From Betaproteobacteria bacterium (GTDB lineage: Bacteria; Pseudomonadota; Gammaproteobacteria; Burkholderiales; Burkholderiaceae_E): 57,121 nucleotides of DNA. Positions 1 to 9,689 of the stretch are shown here, one piece after another. The notes beneath the pieces are model-generated. The model was not told the DNA's origin. It saw nothing but the letters and a program-made list of their open reading frames with translations, and did no database searches. The position numbers and the translations under genes are program-made. The stretch is taken from assembly GCA_018970865.1 (NCBI GenBank), contig JAGWVN010000011.1:1-57121 (forward strand). The letters run 5' to 3'. Every line of letters begins with the position of its first letter. The first letter of the stretch is position 1.

Positions 1-582
1 GTTCTCGCCGTCCCAGTCGGCGACATCAAGCCGGTAGCGGCCGGCGCTGCGCGAGACGAAGACGATCCGGGTGGCGAAGATGCCGCGCTCGCCGGTGAGC
101 TTCTCGTGGATCCAGTCGGCGATGCGGTGACCGGCGTAGCGCAGGTCGGCCTCGCTGGCGACGAAGGCCTCGCCGCCGAGCGGGTTGGCCCGGATCACAT
201 CATGCAGCCGGAAGCGGATGTCATAGCGGCCATCGGCGAGGCGCGTGACCGAACCGCCGGCGACCGCATCGGCGCCCTTGCCGCGCAGGTCGCCGAAATC
301 GGGGCTGCCGGTCTCGGACAGGGCCGCGGCGGTGTCGATCAGGCGGAAGGCGCCGCTGCGGGCGAGGTCGGCGCGCACGACCGCGGCCACATCCACCGGC
401 ACACGGCCTTCCACCGGGAAGCGCGCGATGCTGATCGGGTACTGCGTGGCGCCGACGCCGGCGACATCGATGCGCATCTGCGCGCGGGCGAGCGGCTGCC
501 CGGCTGCCACCGCGAGCCCGGCGACGAGCATCCGGCGGCGGGCGCGAACGGGCGGCGCGAGCGGTTCGGCGGCGGGAATCAT
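1..582 (-). CDS. tolB: Tol-Pal system protein TolB, N-terminal part (cut by window edge)
   Basis: This is the first 194 codons of TolB, the periplasmic beta-propeller protein that works with Pal and TolA in outer-membrane constriction. The start is the ATG at 580-582. A basic stretch (RARRRM) is followed by a short hydrophobic segment ending near ARA-Q, which fits an export signal; the RRR could make it Tat-like. The mature N-terminal domain follows, with the family's pattern of 'IARF', 'VVRADLARSG' and 'GSVTRLADGRYDIRF'. The gene continues past position 1, so the propeller repeats are not visible. It is the last visible gene of the ybgC-tolQ-tolR-tolA-tolB run, and a 153-base gap carrying tandem repeats separates it from tolA. 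The call rests on both sequence pattern and neighbourhood. Confidence 0.93.
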   Translation of the reverse strand, partial: MIPAAEPLAPPVRARRRMLVAGLAVAAGQPLARAQMRIDVAGVGATQYPISIARFPVEGRVPVDVAAVVRADLARSGAFRLIDTAAALSETGSPDFGDLRGKGADAVAGGSVTRLADGRYDIRFRLHDVIRANPLGGEAFVASEADLRYAGHRIADWIHEKLTGERGIFATRIVFVSRSAGRYRLDVADWDGEN

Positions 583-680
583 CTGGCGATTATAGCCAGC
601 GGCTCGCGCCGCTCCGCTCCGCGGGCTCTGCCCCTGGGCGCGCCGCCGCCTGGCTGCGCTTGGCCACCCCGCCGGGCGTC

Positions 681-736
681 AGACAGCGCGCCCGGACTCT
701 GACACCGCACCCGACTCAGACACCGCACCCGGACTC
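681..736. repeat. Three tandem 18-19 bp repeats between tolA and tolB
   Basis: Three head-to-tail units lie at 681-699, 700-717 and 718-736, with the plus-strand pattern AGACACCGCACCCGGACTC. The outer units are 19 bp and the middle unit is 18 bp, with one C lost. Units 2 and 3 are nearly identical; unit 1 differs at a few bases. The array reaches into the tolA stop codon (735-737). It lies in the 153-base tolA-tolB gap, and I see no gene in that gap. Confidence 0.85.
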
Positions 737-1655
737 AGTCATCGCGCGGACCGTGGGCGATCGCGAGCTCGCGCGGCGCGCCGGGCGGCGGGCGCGGAAG
801 CGGGTCGGAGCGGCGGATGGCGCGCTCGGCGGCCTGGTCCCAGGCCGGCACGCCACTGGAGCGGGTGAGGCGCACGCCCACGATGCTGCCGTCGGGCATG
901 ACCGAGACCGCGAACTCGGCCCGGGGATTGCCGCGCAGCTCGGCCGGGATCTGGAAGACGGTGTTGGCGCGGATCAGCGAGGACACCTTGCCGCCCCAGG
1001 TGCCCAGGGCCGCGCCGCTCGCGCCGCCGGTGTCGGCGCCAACTGCCGCGCCGGGACGGCCGGCCTGGTCCAGGGCGCGCTTCAGGAACTCGTCGCGGCT
1101 GCGATCGGCGGCCTGGGCTTCCTGGCGCGCCTGGGCCTCCTGTCGGGCCTGTGCCTGGGCTCGGGCGTCGGCGGCCTTCTTCGCCTCCTGCGCCTTGCGC
1201 TCCTCGGCGGCCTTGCGCTCGTCGGCGAGCTTGCGCGCCTGAGCCTGGGCTTTCTGCTTCGCCTGCTCCTCCCGCTCGGCGCGTTCCCGCTCGGCGCGCG
1301 CCTTCGCGGCCCGCTCCTGCTCCTGGCGCTCCCGTTCCCGGCGCTGCTGCTCCAGGGCGATGTCGACCTTGGGCAGGGCGGGTTCCACCCGTGGCGTGGG
1401 GGCGGGCGGAACCGGCATCGGGGCAGGCGCAGGCTGGGGCGCCGGCGCCGGTTCGGCGGCCGGGGGCGGCATCCAGAGTTCGGCCTGCGCCGCCACCGGG
1501 GCGTGCGCCTGCCACTTCAGGCCGAGCAGCAGCATCAGCGCGAGCAGCGCGTGCATGCCCAGCGCCAGGGCGAGGGCCGCGGCCTTCTCGGCCGGTCGCG
1601 CGCCCGGCGGCCGCAGGGCGGCGGCGCTCATCGGGTCGCGCAGCGTGGCGCTCAT
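735..1655 (-). CDS. tolA: Cell envelope integrity protein TolA
   Basis: This 306-residue inner-membrane protein bridges the TolQ/TolR motor to TolB, Pal and the outer membrane. One transmembrane helix lies at about residues 25-47 (LALALGMHALLALMLLLGL). A Pro/Ala-rich linker follows, then a long Ala/Glu/Lys/Arg-rich helical rod at about 100-190 with repeats such as QARQEAQARQEAQ. The C-terminal TolA/TonB-like domain begins near residue 220 and contains 'FAVSVMPDGSIVGVRLTRSS'. The ATG overlaps the tolR stop in an ATGA, pointing to translational coupling. The low-complexity rod is normal for TolA. The family assignment is firm because domain order and operon position agree. Confidence 0.96.
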   Translation of the reverse strand: MSATLRDPMSAAALRPPGARPAEKAAALALALGMHALLALMLLLGLKWQAHAPVAAQAELWMPPPAAEPAPAPQPAPAPMPVPPAPTPRVEPALPKVDIALEQQRRERERQEQERAAKARAERERAEREEQAKQKAQAQARKLADERKAAEERKAQEAKKAADARAQAQARQEAQARQEAQAADRSRDEFLKRALDQAGRPGAAVGADTGGASGAALGTWGGKVSSLIRANTVFQIPAELRGNPRAEFAVSVMPDGSIVGVRLTRSSGVPAWDQAAERAIRRSDPLPRPPPGAPRELAIAHGPRDD

Positions 1656-2092
1656 GGCGCGGGCTTGACCATCAGCGCGGCGCGGATGTTGGCCCGCTGC
1701 AGGGCGTCGAGCAGACCGACGACCTCGCCGTAGGGCCGCTCCTTGTCGGCGGCCACCACCACCGGCAGGCCGGCGCCGGCGGCGCCCGCGCCCAGGCGGC
1801 GGGCCTGGGCGATGAAGTCGCGGGTGCCGGCCTCGGCGCGCAGCGATTCGCCGGCGTTCATGGTGATCAGCGCGATGCGGCCGTCCTTGCCCAGCCGCGC
1901 CTCGATGTAGGGCTCGGCCTTCTGCTGGCCGCGCCCGGCGCTGGGCAGATCGATGGCCGCGGGCGGCAGCATCGGGGCGGTGACCATGAAGATCACCAGC
2001 AGCACCAGCATCACATCGATGTAGGGCACCACATTGATCTCGTTGACCAGCCGGCGGCCCCGGCCGCGTCCGCGGGATTGCAGGGTGGGCAT
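1652..2092 (-). CDS. tolR: Biopolymer transport protein TolR (ExbD family)
   Basis: TolR is a 146-residue subunit of the proton-driven TolQRA motor. A short basic cytoplasmic N-terminus with 'VNEINVVPYIDVMLVLLVIF' gives the single ExbD-type membrane helix. It carries the conserved membrane aspartate (YIDVMLVLL) needed for proton coupling. The periplasmic domain ends with 'VVGLLDALQRANI', as in TolR. The gene lies 13 bases after tolQ and its stop overlaps the tolA start. Length and motifs match the family, and nothing looks broken. Confidence 0.97.
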   Translation of the reverse strand: MPTLQSRGRGRGRRLVNEINVVPYIDVMLVLLVIFMVTAPMLPPAAIDLPSAGRGQQKAEPYIEARLGKDGRIALITMNAGESLRAEAGTRDFIAQARRLGAGAAGAGLPVVVAADKERPYGEVVGLLDALQRANIRAALMVKPAP

Positions 2093-2105
2093 GCGCGCGC
2101 TCCGG

Positions 2106-2773
<668 letters not shown>

Positions 2774-2777
<4 letters not shown>

Positions 2778-3241
2778 CGGCAGGGGCCTTGGTGGGGTGG
2801 GGCGGTGTTCGGCGGGCTTGCCAGCCGGGCCAGCAGCCAGCGCGGCAGCCCGGCCGCGCGGTGGTGCCGGGCGTCGATGGCGGCCACCCGCAGCTCGGCC
2901 TGCACCAGCAGCCGGCCATCGGGCACCGACCAGGCCGACTGGCGCAGCCGCAGGCTGGCGCGGCGCGCCTCGAGCAGGCCGACATCGACCCGCAGTTCAT
3001 CGTCGAGCGCGGCCGGCAGCCGGTAGTCGATGTGCATGTCGCGCACCACCAGGAGCACGCCGTCGCGCTGCGCGAGCTCGCGGTGCACCGCGCCCAGCGA
3101 GCGCAGCCAGTCGGTGCGCACCCGCTCGAAATAGCGCAGCCAGTTGGCATGGTAGACGATGCCGCCGGCGTCGGTGTCTTCGTAGTACACCCGCAGCCGC
3201 GACTCGAAGGCGGCCTCGTTCGCAGGGGCGCCGAGGGTCAT
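2774..3241 (-). CDS. ybgC: Tol-Pal-associated acyl-CoA thioesterase YbgC
   Basis: This 155-residue hotdog-fold thioesterase hydrolyses acyl-CoA and is encoded at the head of tol-pal clusters. The N-terminal motif 'YYEDTDAGGIVYHANWLRYF' contains the catalytic aspartate of the 4-hydroxybenzoyl-CoA thioesterase family and the typical tyrosine/histidine surroundings. It is followed immediately by 'ERVRTDWLRSLG'. Length is normal. The gene starts six bases after the rhomboid gene ends and overlaps tolQ by ATGA. Its in vivo substrate cannot be read from sequence. Confidence 0.95.
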
Positions 3242-3247
3242 GTCACG

Positions 3248-3982
3248 TCAGGCCGCCCCGGTGGGCAGCAGCTTCCAGAGGATGATCATCACCGCGCAGG
3301 CGCCGGCCACCGCGAGCATGGCGCGCACCAGCCCGGCGCGATGGAACTCCTCCCAGTCGAAGCGCTCGGCCATCACCACCGCCATGCCGAAGCCGCCGAG
3401 CAGCCCGCCGATGTGCGCGGCATTGTCGATATGGCCGGAGACCACGCCCATCACCAGCGAGTAGCCCACGAAGATCAGCATCGACGAGCGCATCGACTTC
3501 ACCAGGCCCGCCGGCAGCTTGTGGTGCTTGGTGAAGAGCGCCGAGAGCAGCGCGCCGACCACGCCGAAGATCGCGCCCGAGGCGCCCACCGACACCGAGC
3601 GGCTGGCCGCGAAGAACAGGCTGGCGAGCGAGCCGATCAGGCCGGCGCCGAGGTAGATCAGCAGGAACTGGGTGTTGCCGTAGAAGCGCTCGGCCACCCG
3701 GCCGGTGTCCCACAGGGCCCACATGTTGAAGGCCAGGTGCACGATGCCGCCGTGCAGCAGGGTGCAGGTGAACAGCCGCCAGGGCTGCTCTAGCGTGAAG
3801 GGCAGGAAATTGCCGCCCCAGGCCAGCAGCGAGCGGGCATCGGGCGACATCGGCGAGACCCCGCCCAGCAGGTTGAGCAGCCAGACCGCGACATTCAGGC
3901 CGATGATCAGCTGGGTGACCCACAGCCGCGGCGTGGCCCTCGCCAGCCGCCAGACGAACTCTTCCGGATCGGGGCCCGCCAT
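3248..3982 (-). CDS. Rhomboid-family intramembrane serine protease
   Basis: A 244-residue polytopic membrane protein with the full rhomboid catalytic set. The serine is in GASGAIFG (Ser135) and the second catalytic residue is His190 (NAAHIGG). 'HGGIVHLAFNMWAL' supplies the conserved His/Asn of helix 2 (Asn86). About six to seven hydrophobic segments are visible, including a C-terminal one (AMLAVAGACAVMIILW), so a 6+1 topology is possible. It sits between ruvB (3 bases away) and ybgC (6 bases away) and is probably in the same transcript. The physiological substrate is unknown; the position beside tol genes is only suggestive. Confidence 0.93.
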   Translation of the reverse strand: MAGPDPEEFVWRLARATPRLWVTQLIIGLNVAVWLLNLLGGVSPMSPDARSLLAWGGNFLPFTLEQPWRLFTCTLLHGGIVHLAFNMWALWDTGRVAERFYGNTQFLLIYLGAGLIGSLASLFFAASRSVSVGASGAIFGVVGALLSALFTKHHKLPAGLVKSMRSSMLIFVGYSLVMGVVSGHIDNAAHIGGLLGGFGMAVVMAERFDWEEFHRAGLVRAMLAVAGACAVMIILWKLLPTGAA

Positions 3983-3985
3983 GGC

Positions 3986-5041
3986 TCAGCCCGCGCTGCC
4001 CGGCGGCGTGTCCCACAGGCCGGGCGACGCGCCCTGGCGCGGCGCGGCGATGCCGAAGTGACGATAGGCCGCGGCGGTGGCGATGCGGCCGCGCGGCGTG
4101 CGCTGCAGGTAGCCCTGCTGGATCAGAAAGGGCTCGAGCACATCCTCGATGGTCTCGCGCTCTTCGCCGATGGCCGCGGCGAGATTGTCCACGCCCACGG
4201 GCCCGCCGTCGAAGCGTTCGATGACCGCCTGCAGCAGCTTGCGGTCCATGAGGTCGAAGCCGGCGCCGTCGACCTCGAGCATGCGCAGCGCGGCGTCGGC
4301 GGTGGCCTGGTCGATCAGGCCGCTGGACTTCACCTCGGCGTAGTCGCGCACCCGGCGCAGCAGCCGGTTGGCGATGCGCGGGGTGCCGCGCGAGCGTCGC
4401 GCGATCTCGGCGGCGCCGGGCGCATCGGCGCGGGCCTCGAGCAGGCGCGCCGAGCGGGTGACGATCGCCGCGAGCTCGTCGGCGGTGTAGAACTCCAGCC
4501 TCGCCACGATGCCGAAGCGGTCGCGCAGCGGATTGGTCAGCATGCCGGCCCGGGTGGTGGCGCCCACCAGCGTGAACGGCGCGATGTCGAGCTTGATCGA
4601 ACGGGCGGCCGGACCCTCGCCGATCATGATGTCGATCTGGTAGTCCTCGAGCGCGGGGTAGAGGATCTCCTCGACCACCGGCGAGAGCCGATGGATCTCG
4701 TCGATGAACAGCACATCGTGCTTCTCGAGGTTGGTGAGGATGGCGGCAAGGTCACCGGGCCGCTCGAGCACCGGGCCGGAGGTCTGGCGCAGCTTCACGC
4801 CCATCTCCTCGGCCACGATGTGCGCCAGGGTGGTCTTGCCCAGGCCGGGCGGCCCGAACAGCAGCAGGTGATCCAACGGCTCGGCGCGGCGCCGCGCCGC
4901 GGTGATGAAGATCTCGAGCTGCTCGCGGATGCGCTGCTGGCCAATGTAGTCGTGGAGCCGGCGCGGCCGCAGCGCCCGCTCGACCACCTCCTCGTTGGGC
5001 GAGGCCGGCGCGGCGCTGATCAGGCGGTCGTGCTCGATCAT
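3986..5041 (-). CDS. ruvB: Holliday junction branch migration ATPase RuvB
   Basis: RuvB is the 351-residue hexameric AAA+ motor that drives branch migration with RuvA. Visible landmarks are '[13 protein letters not shown]' near the N-terminus, Walker A '[13 protein letters not shown]', Walker B 'DEIHRLSP', sensor '[18 protein letters not shown]', and the C-terminal winged helix ending '[12 protein letters not shown]'. The start ATG overlaps the ruvA stop (ATGA), the normal coupling of the pair. Length is slightly above the usual size because of a short C-terminal tail after the winged helix. Confidence 0.98.
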   Translation of the reverse strand: MIEHDRLISAAPASPNEEVVERALRPRRLHDYIGQQRIREQLEIFITAARRRAEPLDHLLLFGPPGLGKTTLAHIVAEEMGVKLRQTSGPVLERPGDLAAILTNLEKHDVLFIDEIHRLSPVVEEILYPALEDYQIDIMIGEGPAARSIKLDIAPFTLVGATTRAGMLTNPLRDRFGIVARLEFYTADELAAIVTRSARLLEARADAPGAAEIARRSRGTPRIANRLLRRVRDYAEVKSSGLIDQATADAALRMLEVDGAGFDLMDRKLLQAVIERFDGGPVGVDNLAAAIGEERETIEDVLEPFLIQQGYLQRTPRGRIATAAAYRHFGIAAPRQGASPGLWDTPPGSAG

Positions 5042-5625
5042 GGCTTGGCCAGCAGCCGCAGCGCCTGGCGGATGCCTTCGGAAACCCCCACCGATGCCGG
5101 CAGCGAGCGCACCGCGGCGGCGGCCTCGCGCTCGGAATAGCCCAGCGCCAGCAGGGCGCGCAGCACATCGGCATTGCCGGCAGCGGCGCTGCCCGCCTCG
5201 GTCTGGCCCGCCTGCGCGAGCTCCGGCGCGAGCCGGCCCTTGAGCTCGAGCATCAGGCGCTCGGCGGTCTTCTTGCCGATGCCCGGCACGCGGGTGAGCC
5301 GCGCGCTTTCCTGCAGGGACACGGCCTGGGCGAGCTCGGCCACCGACAGGCCCGAGAGCACGGAGAGCGCGGTGCGCGGCCCCACGCCGCTGATGCGCAC
5401 CAGCTGGCGGAAGGCATCGCGCTCGGCGGCGGTGAGAAAGCCGTAGAGCAGGTGCGCGTCCTCGCGCACCACCGGGTGGATGAGCAGCACCGCGGGCTGG
5501 CCCAGGCCGGGCAGGTCGTAGAAGGTGCTCATCGGCACATCGATCTCATAGCCCACCCCGCCGACATCGATCAGCACGGTGGGCGGGGACTTCTCGAGCA
5601 GGGTTCCGGACAGTCGACCGATCAT
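5038..5625 (-). CDS. ruvA: Holliday junction DNA helicase subunit RuvA
   Basis: RuvA is a 195-residue junction-binding protein that loads RuvB. I start it at the ATG 5623-5625 because '[12 protein letters not shown]' is the canonical RuvA N-terminus; an in-frame upstream ATG would add unrelated Arg-rich residues. The OB domain contains 'DVGGVGYEI'. Two helix-hairpin-helix motifs are present ('[13 protein letters not shown]', '[15 protein letters not shown]'). The C-terminal RuvB-binding domain ends 'ALRLLAKP'. The gene begins 10 bases after an acyl-CoA ligase gene, which separates it from ruvC. Confidence 0.97.
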   Translation of the reverse strand: MIGRLSGTLLEKSPPTVLIDVGGVGYEIDVPMSTFYDLPGLGQPAVLLIHPVVREDAHLLYGFLTAAERDAFRQLVRISGVGPRTALSVLSGLSVAELAQAVSLQESARLTRVPGIGKKTAERLMLELKGRLAPELAQAGQTEAGSAAAGNADVLRALLALGYSEREAAAAVRSLPASVGVSEGIRQALRLLAKP

Positions 5626-5635
5626 CCCGGTTAGC

Positions 5636-7300
5636 TTACACCAGCGACCCTGGCCGACCCGGGCCGGGCGCGTCCGCCACCCCGGCATCCGGCGACGCGG
5701 CGCCCGCATTCGCCGGGCCCGCGCTCGCCGCCTGCGCGCGATAGCGATCCTTGAGCAGTCGCTTGTAGAGCTTGCCGGTGGGCAGCCGCGGCATGGCGTC
5801 GATGAAGTCGATGGAGCGCGGCACCATGTAGCGGGCCACCCGCTCGCGGGTGAAGGCGAGCAGTTCCTGGGCCAGCGCCTCGCTGGCGCGCACCCCGGGC
5901 GCCGGCTCGATGATCGCCTTGACCGCCTCGCCCATCTCGGGGTCGGGCACCCCGATCACCGCCACATCGGCCACCGCCGGGTGCATCACCAGCGCGTTCT
6001 CGATCGCCTGCGGATAGATGTTGACTCCGCCCGAGATGATCATGAAGGCGCTGCGATCGGTGAGGTACAGATAACCCTCGGCGTCGACATAGCCGATGTC
6101 GCCCACGGTGGTCCAGGTGGGATGCACCGGGTGGGCCGCGGCGCGCGTGGCCTCGGGCGACTGGTGGTACTCGAAGGGCACCTCGTCGCGCTCGAAGTAG
6201 ACCAGGCCGGCCTCGCCGGCAGGCAGCTCGCGGCCGGTCTCGTCGCAGATCCGAAGGGTGCCCAGGATGGCCTTGCCCACCGAGCCGGGGTGGGTCAGCC
6301 AGTCGGCGCTGCCGATCGCGGTGACGCCGTTGCCCTCGCTGGCGCCGTAGTACTCCTCGATGATCGGGCCCCACCAGTCGATCATCTGGCGCTTCACATC
6401 CACCGGGCAGGGTGCGGCGGCATGGATGGCCACCCGGTGGCTGGAGAGATCGTGGGCGCGCCGCTGCGCCTCGTCGAGCTTGAGCATGCGCACGAACATG
6501 GTCGGCACCCACTGGCTGTGGGTGACCCGGTGGCGTTCGATCAGGGCCAGCGCCTGTTGCGGATCGAAGCGCTCCATCATGACCACCGTGCCGCCCAGGA
6601 ACTGCACCGACTGGCAGTAGCCCAGCGGCGCGGCATGGTAGAGCGGCGCCGGCGACAGGTACACCGTGTCGGCCGACAGCCCGTAACCGGCGAGCTGGCG
6701 CAGCCGCGCCGCGTTCAGGCCCTCGGTGACCCGCCCGCCCTGCTGGGCGCGGATGATGCCCTTGGGCCGGCCGGTGGTGCCCGAGCTGTAGAACATGGTC
6801 GCGCCCATCCACTCGTCGGCCAGGCGTTCGGCGGGATGCGCGGCGATCGCCGGCTCGTAGGGCGCCCAGCCGGGGATCACCCCGTCGACCATGAGACGCA
6901 GCGGGCAGCCCGGCAGGCGGGTGTCCAGGCCCGCGGCGAGCTCGCGCATGGCGAGCGAGCTCACCACGGCGCGCGCCTGGCTGTCGTTGATGATGTAGGC
7001 GGCCTCGTCGGGGGTGAGGTAGCGGTTGACCGGCGCGATCAGCAGGCCCGAGCGCAGCGCCGCCCAGCACACCTCGAGGTAGCGCAGGTTGTTCTCCATG
7101 ACGATCGCGATCCGGTCGCCGCGCCGCAGGCCCGCGGCGTGCAGGCACTGGGCCAGGCGGTTGGAGCGCTCGTCGAGTTCGCGGTAGCTGACCACCGCGC
7201 CCGTGCTGCCGTTGATCAGCGCCGGCTTGTCGGGATGCAGGCGGGCATGGTCGCCGAGATAGCGCGGCGGCGCGGCGGGGGTGCCGGTTGGGTCGGTCAT
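5636..7300 (-). CDS. AMP-dependent acyl-CoA synthetase/ligase
   Basis: A 554-residue member of the adenylate-forming superfamily that activates a carboxylic acid to its CoA ester via an acyl-AMP. The P-loop-like motif is '[15 protein letters not shown]'. The adenine-binding region is '[15 protein letters not shown]', the hinge region is '[19 protein letters not shown]', and the C-terminal lysine motif is '[17 protein letters not shown]'. The C-terminal tail is Ala/Pro/Gly-rich. Medium- or long-chain fatty acids or aromatic acids are possible substrates, and the sequence does not decide. It lies 25 bases after ruvC and 10 bases before ruvA, so it interrupts the usual ruvCAB order and is probably co-transcribed. 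Confidence 0.92.
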   Translation of the reverse strand: MTDPTGTPAAPPRYLGDHARLHPDKPALINGSTGAVVSYRELDERSNRLAQCLHAAGLRRGDRIAIVMENNLRYLEVCWAALRSGLLIAPVNRYLTPDEAAYIINDSQARAVVSSLAMRELAAGLDTRLPGCPLRLMVDGVIPGWAPYEPAIAAHPAERLADEWMGATMFYSSGTTGRPKGIIRAQQGGRVTEGLNAARLRQLAGYGLSADTVYLSPAPLYHAAPLGYCQSVQFLGGTVVMMERFDPQQALALIERHRVTHSQWVPTMFVRMLKLDEAQRRAHDLSSHRVAIHAAAPCPVDVKRQMIDWWGPIIEEYYGASEGNGVTAIGSADWLTHPGSVGKAILGTLRICDETGRELPAGEAGLVYFERDEVPFEYHQSPEATRAAAHPVHPTWTTVGDIGYVDAEGYLYLTDRSAFMIISGGVNIYPQAIENALVMHPAVADVAVIGVPDPEMGEAVKAIIEPAPGVRASEALAQELLAFTRERVARYMVPRSIDFIDAMPRLPTGKLYKRLLKDRYRAQAASAGPANAGAASPDAGVADAPGPGRPGSLV

Positions 7301-7325
7301 GGGCGGGTCTCTCCGGTGGGGCCGG

Positions 7326-7868
7326 TCAGCGCATGCGGCCGCGGCGGATGCCGCCGCCGGCGCGCCGGCCGGTGGTGCCGAGGTGGGCGGCCGCGGCCGC
7401 GGTCATGGCCGCGGCATGGGCGTGGCAGATCGCGCAGGCCAGGGCGTCGGCCGCGTCGGGCGAGGGCGTGCCGGGCAGGGCGAGCAGACGCTGCACCATG
7501 GCCTGCACCTGCGGCTTGCCGGCCCGGCCGCTGCCGGCCACGGCCTGCTTGACCTGCAGCGCGGTGTATTCGTGCACCGGCAGCCCGGCGCTCACCAGGG
7601 CGGCCACGGCCGCGCCGCGGGCCTGGCCGAGCAGCAGCGTGGACTGCGGGTTGACGTTGACGAAGACGATCTCCACCACCGCCACGCCGGGCTGGTACTG
7701 GGCGAGCACCTCGCGAAGGCCGTTGTGGATGATGCCGAGCCGCGGCGGCAGCGCGCCGGCGCCCACCCGGATGACCCCGCTGGCCACATAGCGCAGGCCG
7801 CCGGGATGCGCGTCGATCACGCCGAAGCCCGTGAGCCGCAGGCCGGGATCGACCCCGAGCACTCTCAC
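7326..7868 (-). CDS. ruvC: Crossover junction endodeoxyribonuclease RuvC
   Basis: RuvC is a 180-residue dimeric resolvase of Holliday junctions. '[16 protein letters not shown]' carries the first catalytic aspartate, '[22 protein letters not shown]' the glutamate region, and '[17 protein letters not shown]' the last acidic pair near the C-terminus. The tail beyond the conserved core is Ala/Gly/Arg-rich. It lies 25 bases downstream of purH on the same strand. Length is normal. Its partners ruvA and ruvB are 1.7 kb further on, beyond an acyl-CoA ligase. Confidence 0.97.
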   Translation of the reverse strand: MRVLGVDPGLRLTGFGVIDAHPGGLRYVASGVIRVGAGALPPRLGIIHNGLREVLAQYQPGVAVVEIVFVNVNPQSTLLLGQARGAAVAALVSAGLPVHEYTALQVKQAVAGSGRAGKPQVQAMVQRLLALPGTPSPDAADALACAICHAHAAAMTAAAAAHLGTTGRRAGGGIRRGRMR

Positions 7869-7893
7869 GCGACGGCCATGGACGCGGCGGGGC

Positions 7894-9456
7894 TCAGTGG
7901 CGGAAGTGGCGCACGCCGGTGAACACCATGGCCACGCCGAGTTCGTCGGCGGCGGCGATCACCTCGTTGTCACGCATCGAGCCGCCCGGCTGGATGATGC
8001 ACACCGCGCCGGCATCGACCACCACATCGAGCCCGTCGCGAAAGGGGAAGAAGGCATCGGAGGCCACCGCCGAGCCGACCAGCGAGAGCCGGGCGTGGCC
8101 GGCCTTGATGGCGGCGATGCGGGCGGAATCGATGCGGCTCATCTGCCCCGCGCCCACGCCCACGGTGCGCCCGTTGGCGCAGAACACGATCGCGTTGGAC
8201 TTCACATACTGCGCCACCCGCCAGGCGAAGAGCAGGTCCTGCAGCTGCTGCGCGGTGGGCGCCAGGCGGGTGACCACCCGCAGGTCGGACAGGGCCAGCC
8301 GGTGCTCGTCGGGCGACTGCACCAGCAGGCCGCCGCCCACCCGTTTGAGGTCGAAGCGGTTGCTCTCGCGCGCGATCGGGATCTCGAGCACCCGCACATT
8401 CTGCTTGGCGGCGAGCACCGCGCGCGCGGCCTCGTCGAAGCCGGGGGCGATCAGCACCTCGACGAACTGCCCGGCCACCTGCTGCGCGGTGGCGGCGTCG
8501 AGCGGCCGGTTGAAGGCGATGATGCCGCCGAAGGCCGAGGTGGGATCGGTCTCGAAGGCCTTGCGGTAGGCCTCGAGGCAGTCGGCCCCCAGGGCGACGC
8601 CGCAGGGATTGGCGTGCTTGACGATCACGCAGGCCGGCTCGGGGAACTGCTTGACGCACTCCCAGGCTGCGTCGGCATCGGCAATGTTGTTGTAGGACAG
8701 CTCCTTGCCCTGCAGCTGGCGGTAGCTGGCCAGCCCGCCCTCGACCGGCTGGGCGTCCTGATAGAAGGCCGCGCTCTGGTGCGGGTTCTCGCCGTAGCGC
8801 AGCGGCTGTCGCATGACCCACTGCTGGGTGAACACCTCCGGATGCGCGGCCTGGCTGCCGTCGGGCTGGCGGGCGCTCAGCCAGTTGGCGATCGCGCCGT
8901 CATAGCGGGCGGTGTGGGCGAAGACCTTGCGGGCCAGGCGCAGCCGGGTGGCCTCGTCGACGCCGCCATGCTGACCGATCTGCGCGAGCGCGTCGGCGTA
9001 GTCGGCCGGGTCGACCAGCACCGCGACGCCGGCGTGGTTCTTGGCGGCAGCCCGCAGCATGGCCGGTCCGCCGATGTCGATGTTCTCGATGGCGTCCTCG
9101 AGGCTGCAGCCGGGCTGCGCCACCGTCTGCTCGAAGGGATAGAGGTTGACCGCGAGCAGGTCGATGGTGGGGATGGCGTGCTCGCCCAGCGCCGCCATGT
9201 GCTCGGGCAGATCGCGCCGGGCGAGCAGGCCGCCATGCACCCGCGGGTGCAGGGTCTTGACCCGGCCGTCGAGGATCTCGGGAAAGCCGGTGTGGGCCGA
9301 GACCTCGGTCACCGCGATGCCTTCGCGGGCGAGCAGGGCCGCAGTGCCGCCGGTGGAGAGGATCTGGACGCCCAGCGCGGCCAGCGCGCGGGCGAACTCG
9401 ACGACGCCGGTCTTGTCGGAGACGCTGATCAGCGCCCGCTTCACCTGATGGGTCAT
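7894..9456 (-). CDS. purH: Bifunctional AICAR formyltransferase / IMP cyclohydrolase PurH
   Basis: PurH (520 residues) catalyses the last two steps of IMP synthesis. The N-terminal MGS-like IMP cyclohydrolase domain (about 1-190) contains '[18 protein letters not shown]', 'STGGTAALL' and '[16 protein letters not shown]'. The AICAR transformylase domain follows with '[13 protein letters not shown]', '[15 protein letters not shown]' and the catalytic '[12 protein letters not shown]'; the end is '[11 protein letters not shown]'. The ATG overlaps the fis stop in ATGA. The dusB-fis-purH order is widespread in Betaproteobacteria. Confidence 0.98.
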   Translation of the reverse strand: MTHQVKRALISVSDKTGVVEFARALAALGVQILSTGGTAALLAREGIAVTEVSAHTGFPEILDGRVKTLHPRVHGGLLARRDLPEHMAALGEHAIPTIDLLAVNLYPFEQTVAQPGCSLEDAIENIDIGGPAMLRAAAKNHAGVAVLVDPADYADALAQIGQHGGVDEATRLRLARKVFAHTARYDGAIANWLSARQPDGSQAAHPEVFTQQWVMRQPLRYGENPHQSAAFYQDAQPVEGGLASYRQLQGKELSYNNIADADAAWECVKQFPEPACVIVKHANPCGVALGADCLEAYRKAFETDPTSAFGGIIAFNRPLDAATAQQVAGQFVEVLIAPGFDEAARAVLAAKQNVRVLEIPIARESNRFDLKRVGGGLLVQSPDEHRLALSDLRVVTRLAPTAQQLQDLLFAWRVAQYVKSNAIVFCANGRTVGVGAGQMSRIDSARIAAIKAGHARLSLVGSAVASDAFFPFRDGLDVVVDAGAVCIIQPGGSMRDNEVIAAADELGVAMVFTGVRHFRH

Positions 9457-9689
9457 AGCATGCCGTGCAGCTGGAGTTTCTTGCGCAGGGTGTTGCGGTT
9501 GATGCCGAGCATTTCGGAGGCCCGCATCTGGTTGCCCTGGGCCTGGCGCATCACCACCTCGAGCATGGGCCGCTCCGCGGCGCGGATGACCATGTCGTAG
9601 ATGGCCCCGGCCGGCGTGCCGTCGAGGTCGCGGAAGTACTTTTCCAGACTGCGGGTCACCGCTTCGTCAATGGACTGCTGCCGGGTCAT
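9453..9689 (-). CDS. fis: Fis-family nucleoid-associated DNA-binding protein
   Basis: A 78-residue protein made almost entirely of a Fis fold. The C-terminal helix-turn-helix is '[20 protein letters not shown]', ending 'LHGML'. It is shorter than enterobacterial Fis (98 residues) at the N-terminus, as is usual in Betaproteobacteria. Fis bends DNA and regulates stable RNA and other promoters. It is tightly packed: its start overlaps the dusB stop and its stop overlaps the purH start. Confidence 0.95.
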   Translation of the reverse strand: MTRQQSIDEAVTRSLEKYFRDLDGTPAGAIYDMVIRAAERPMLEVVMRQAQGNQMRASEMLGINRNTLRKKLQLHGML

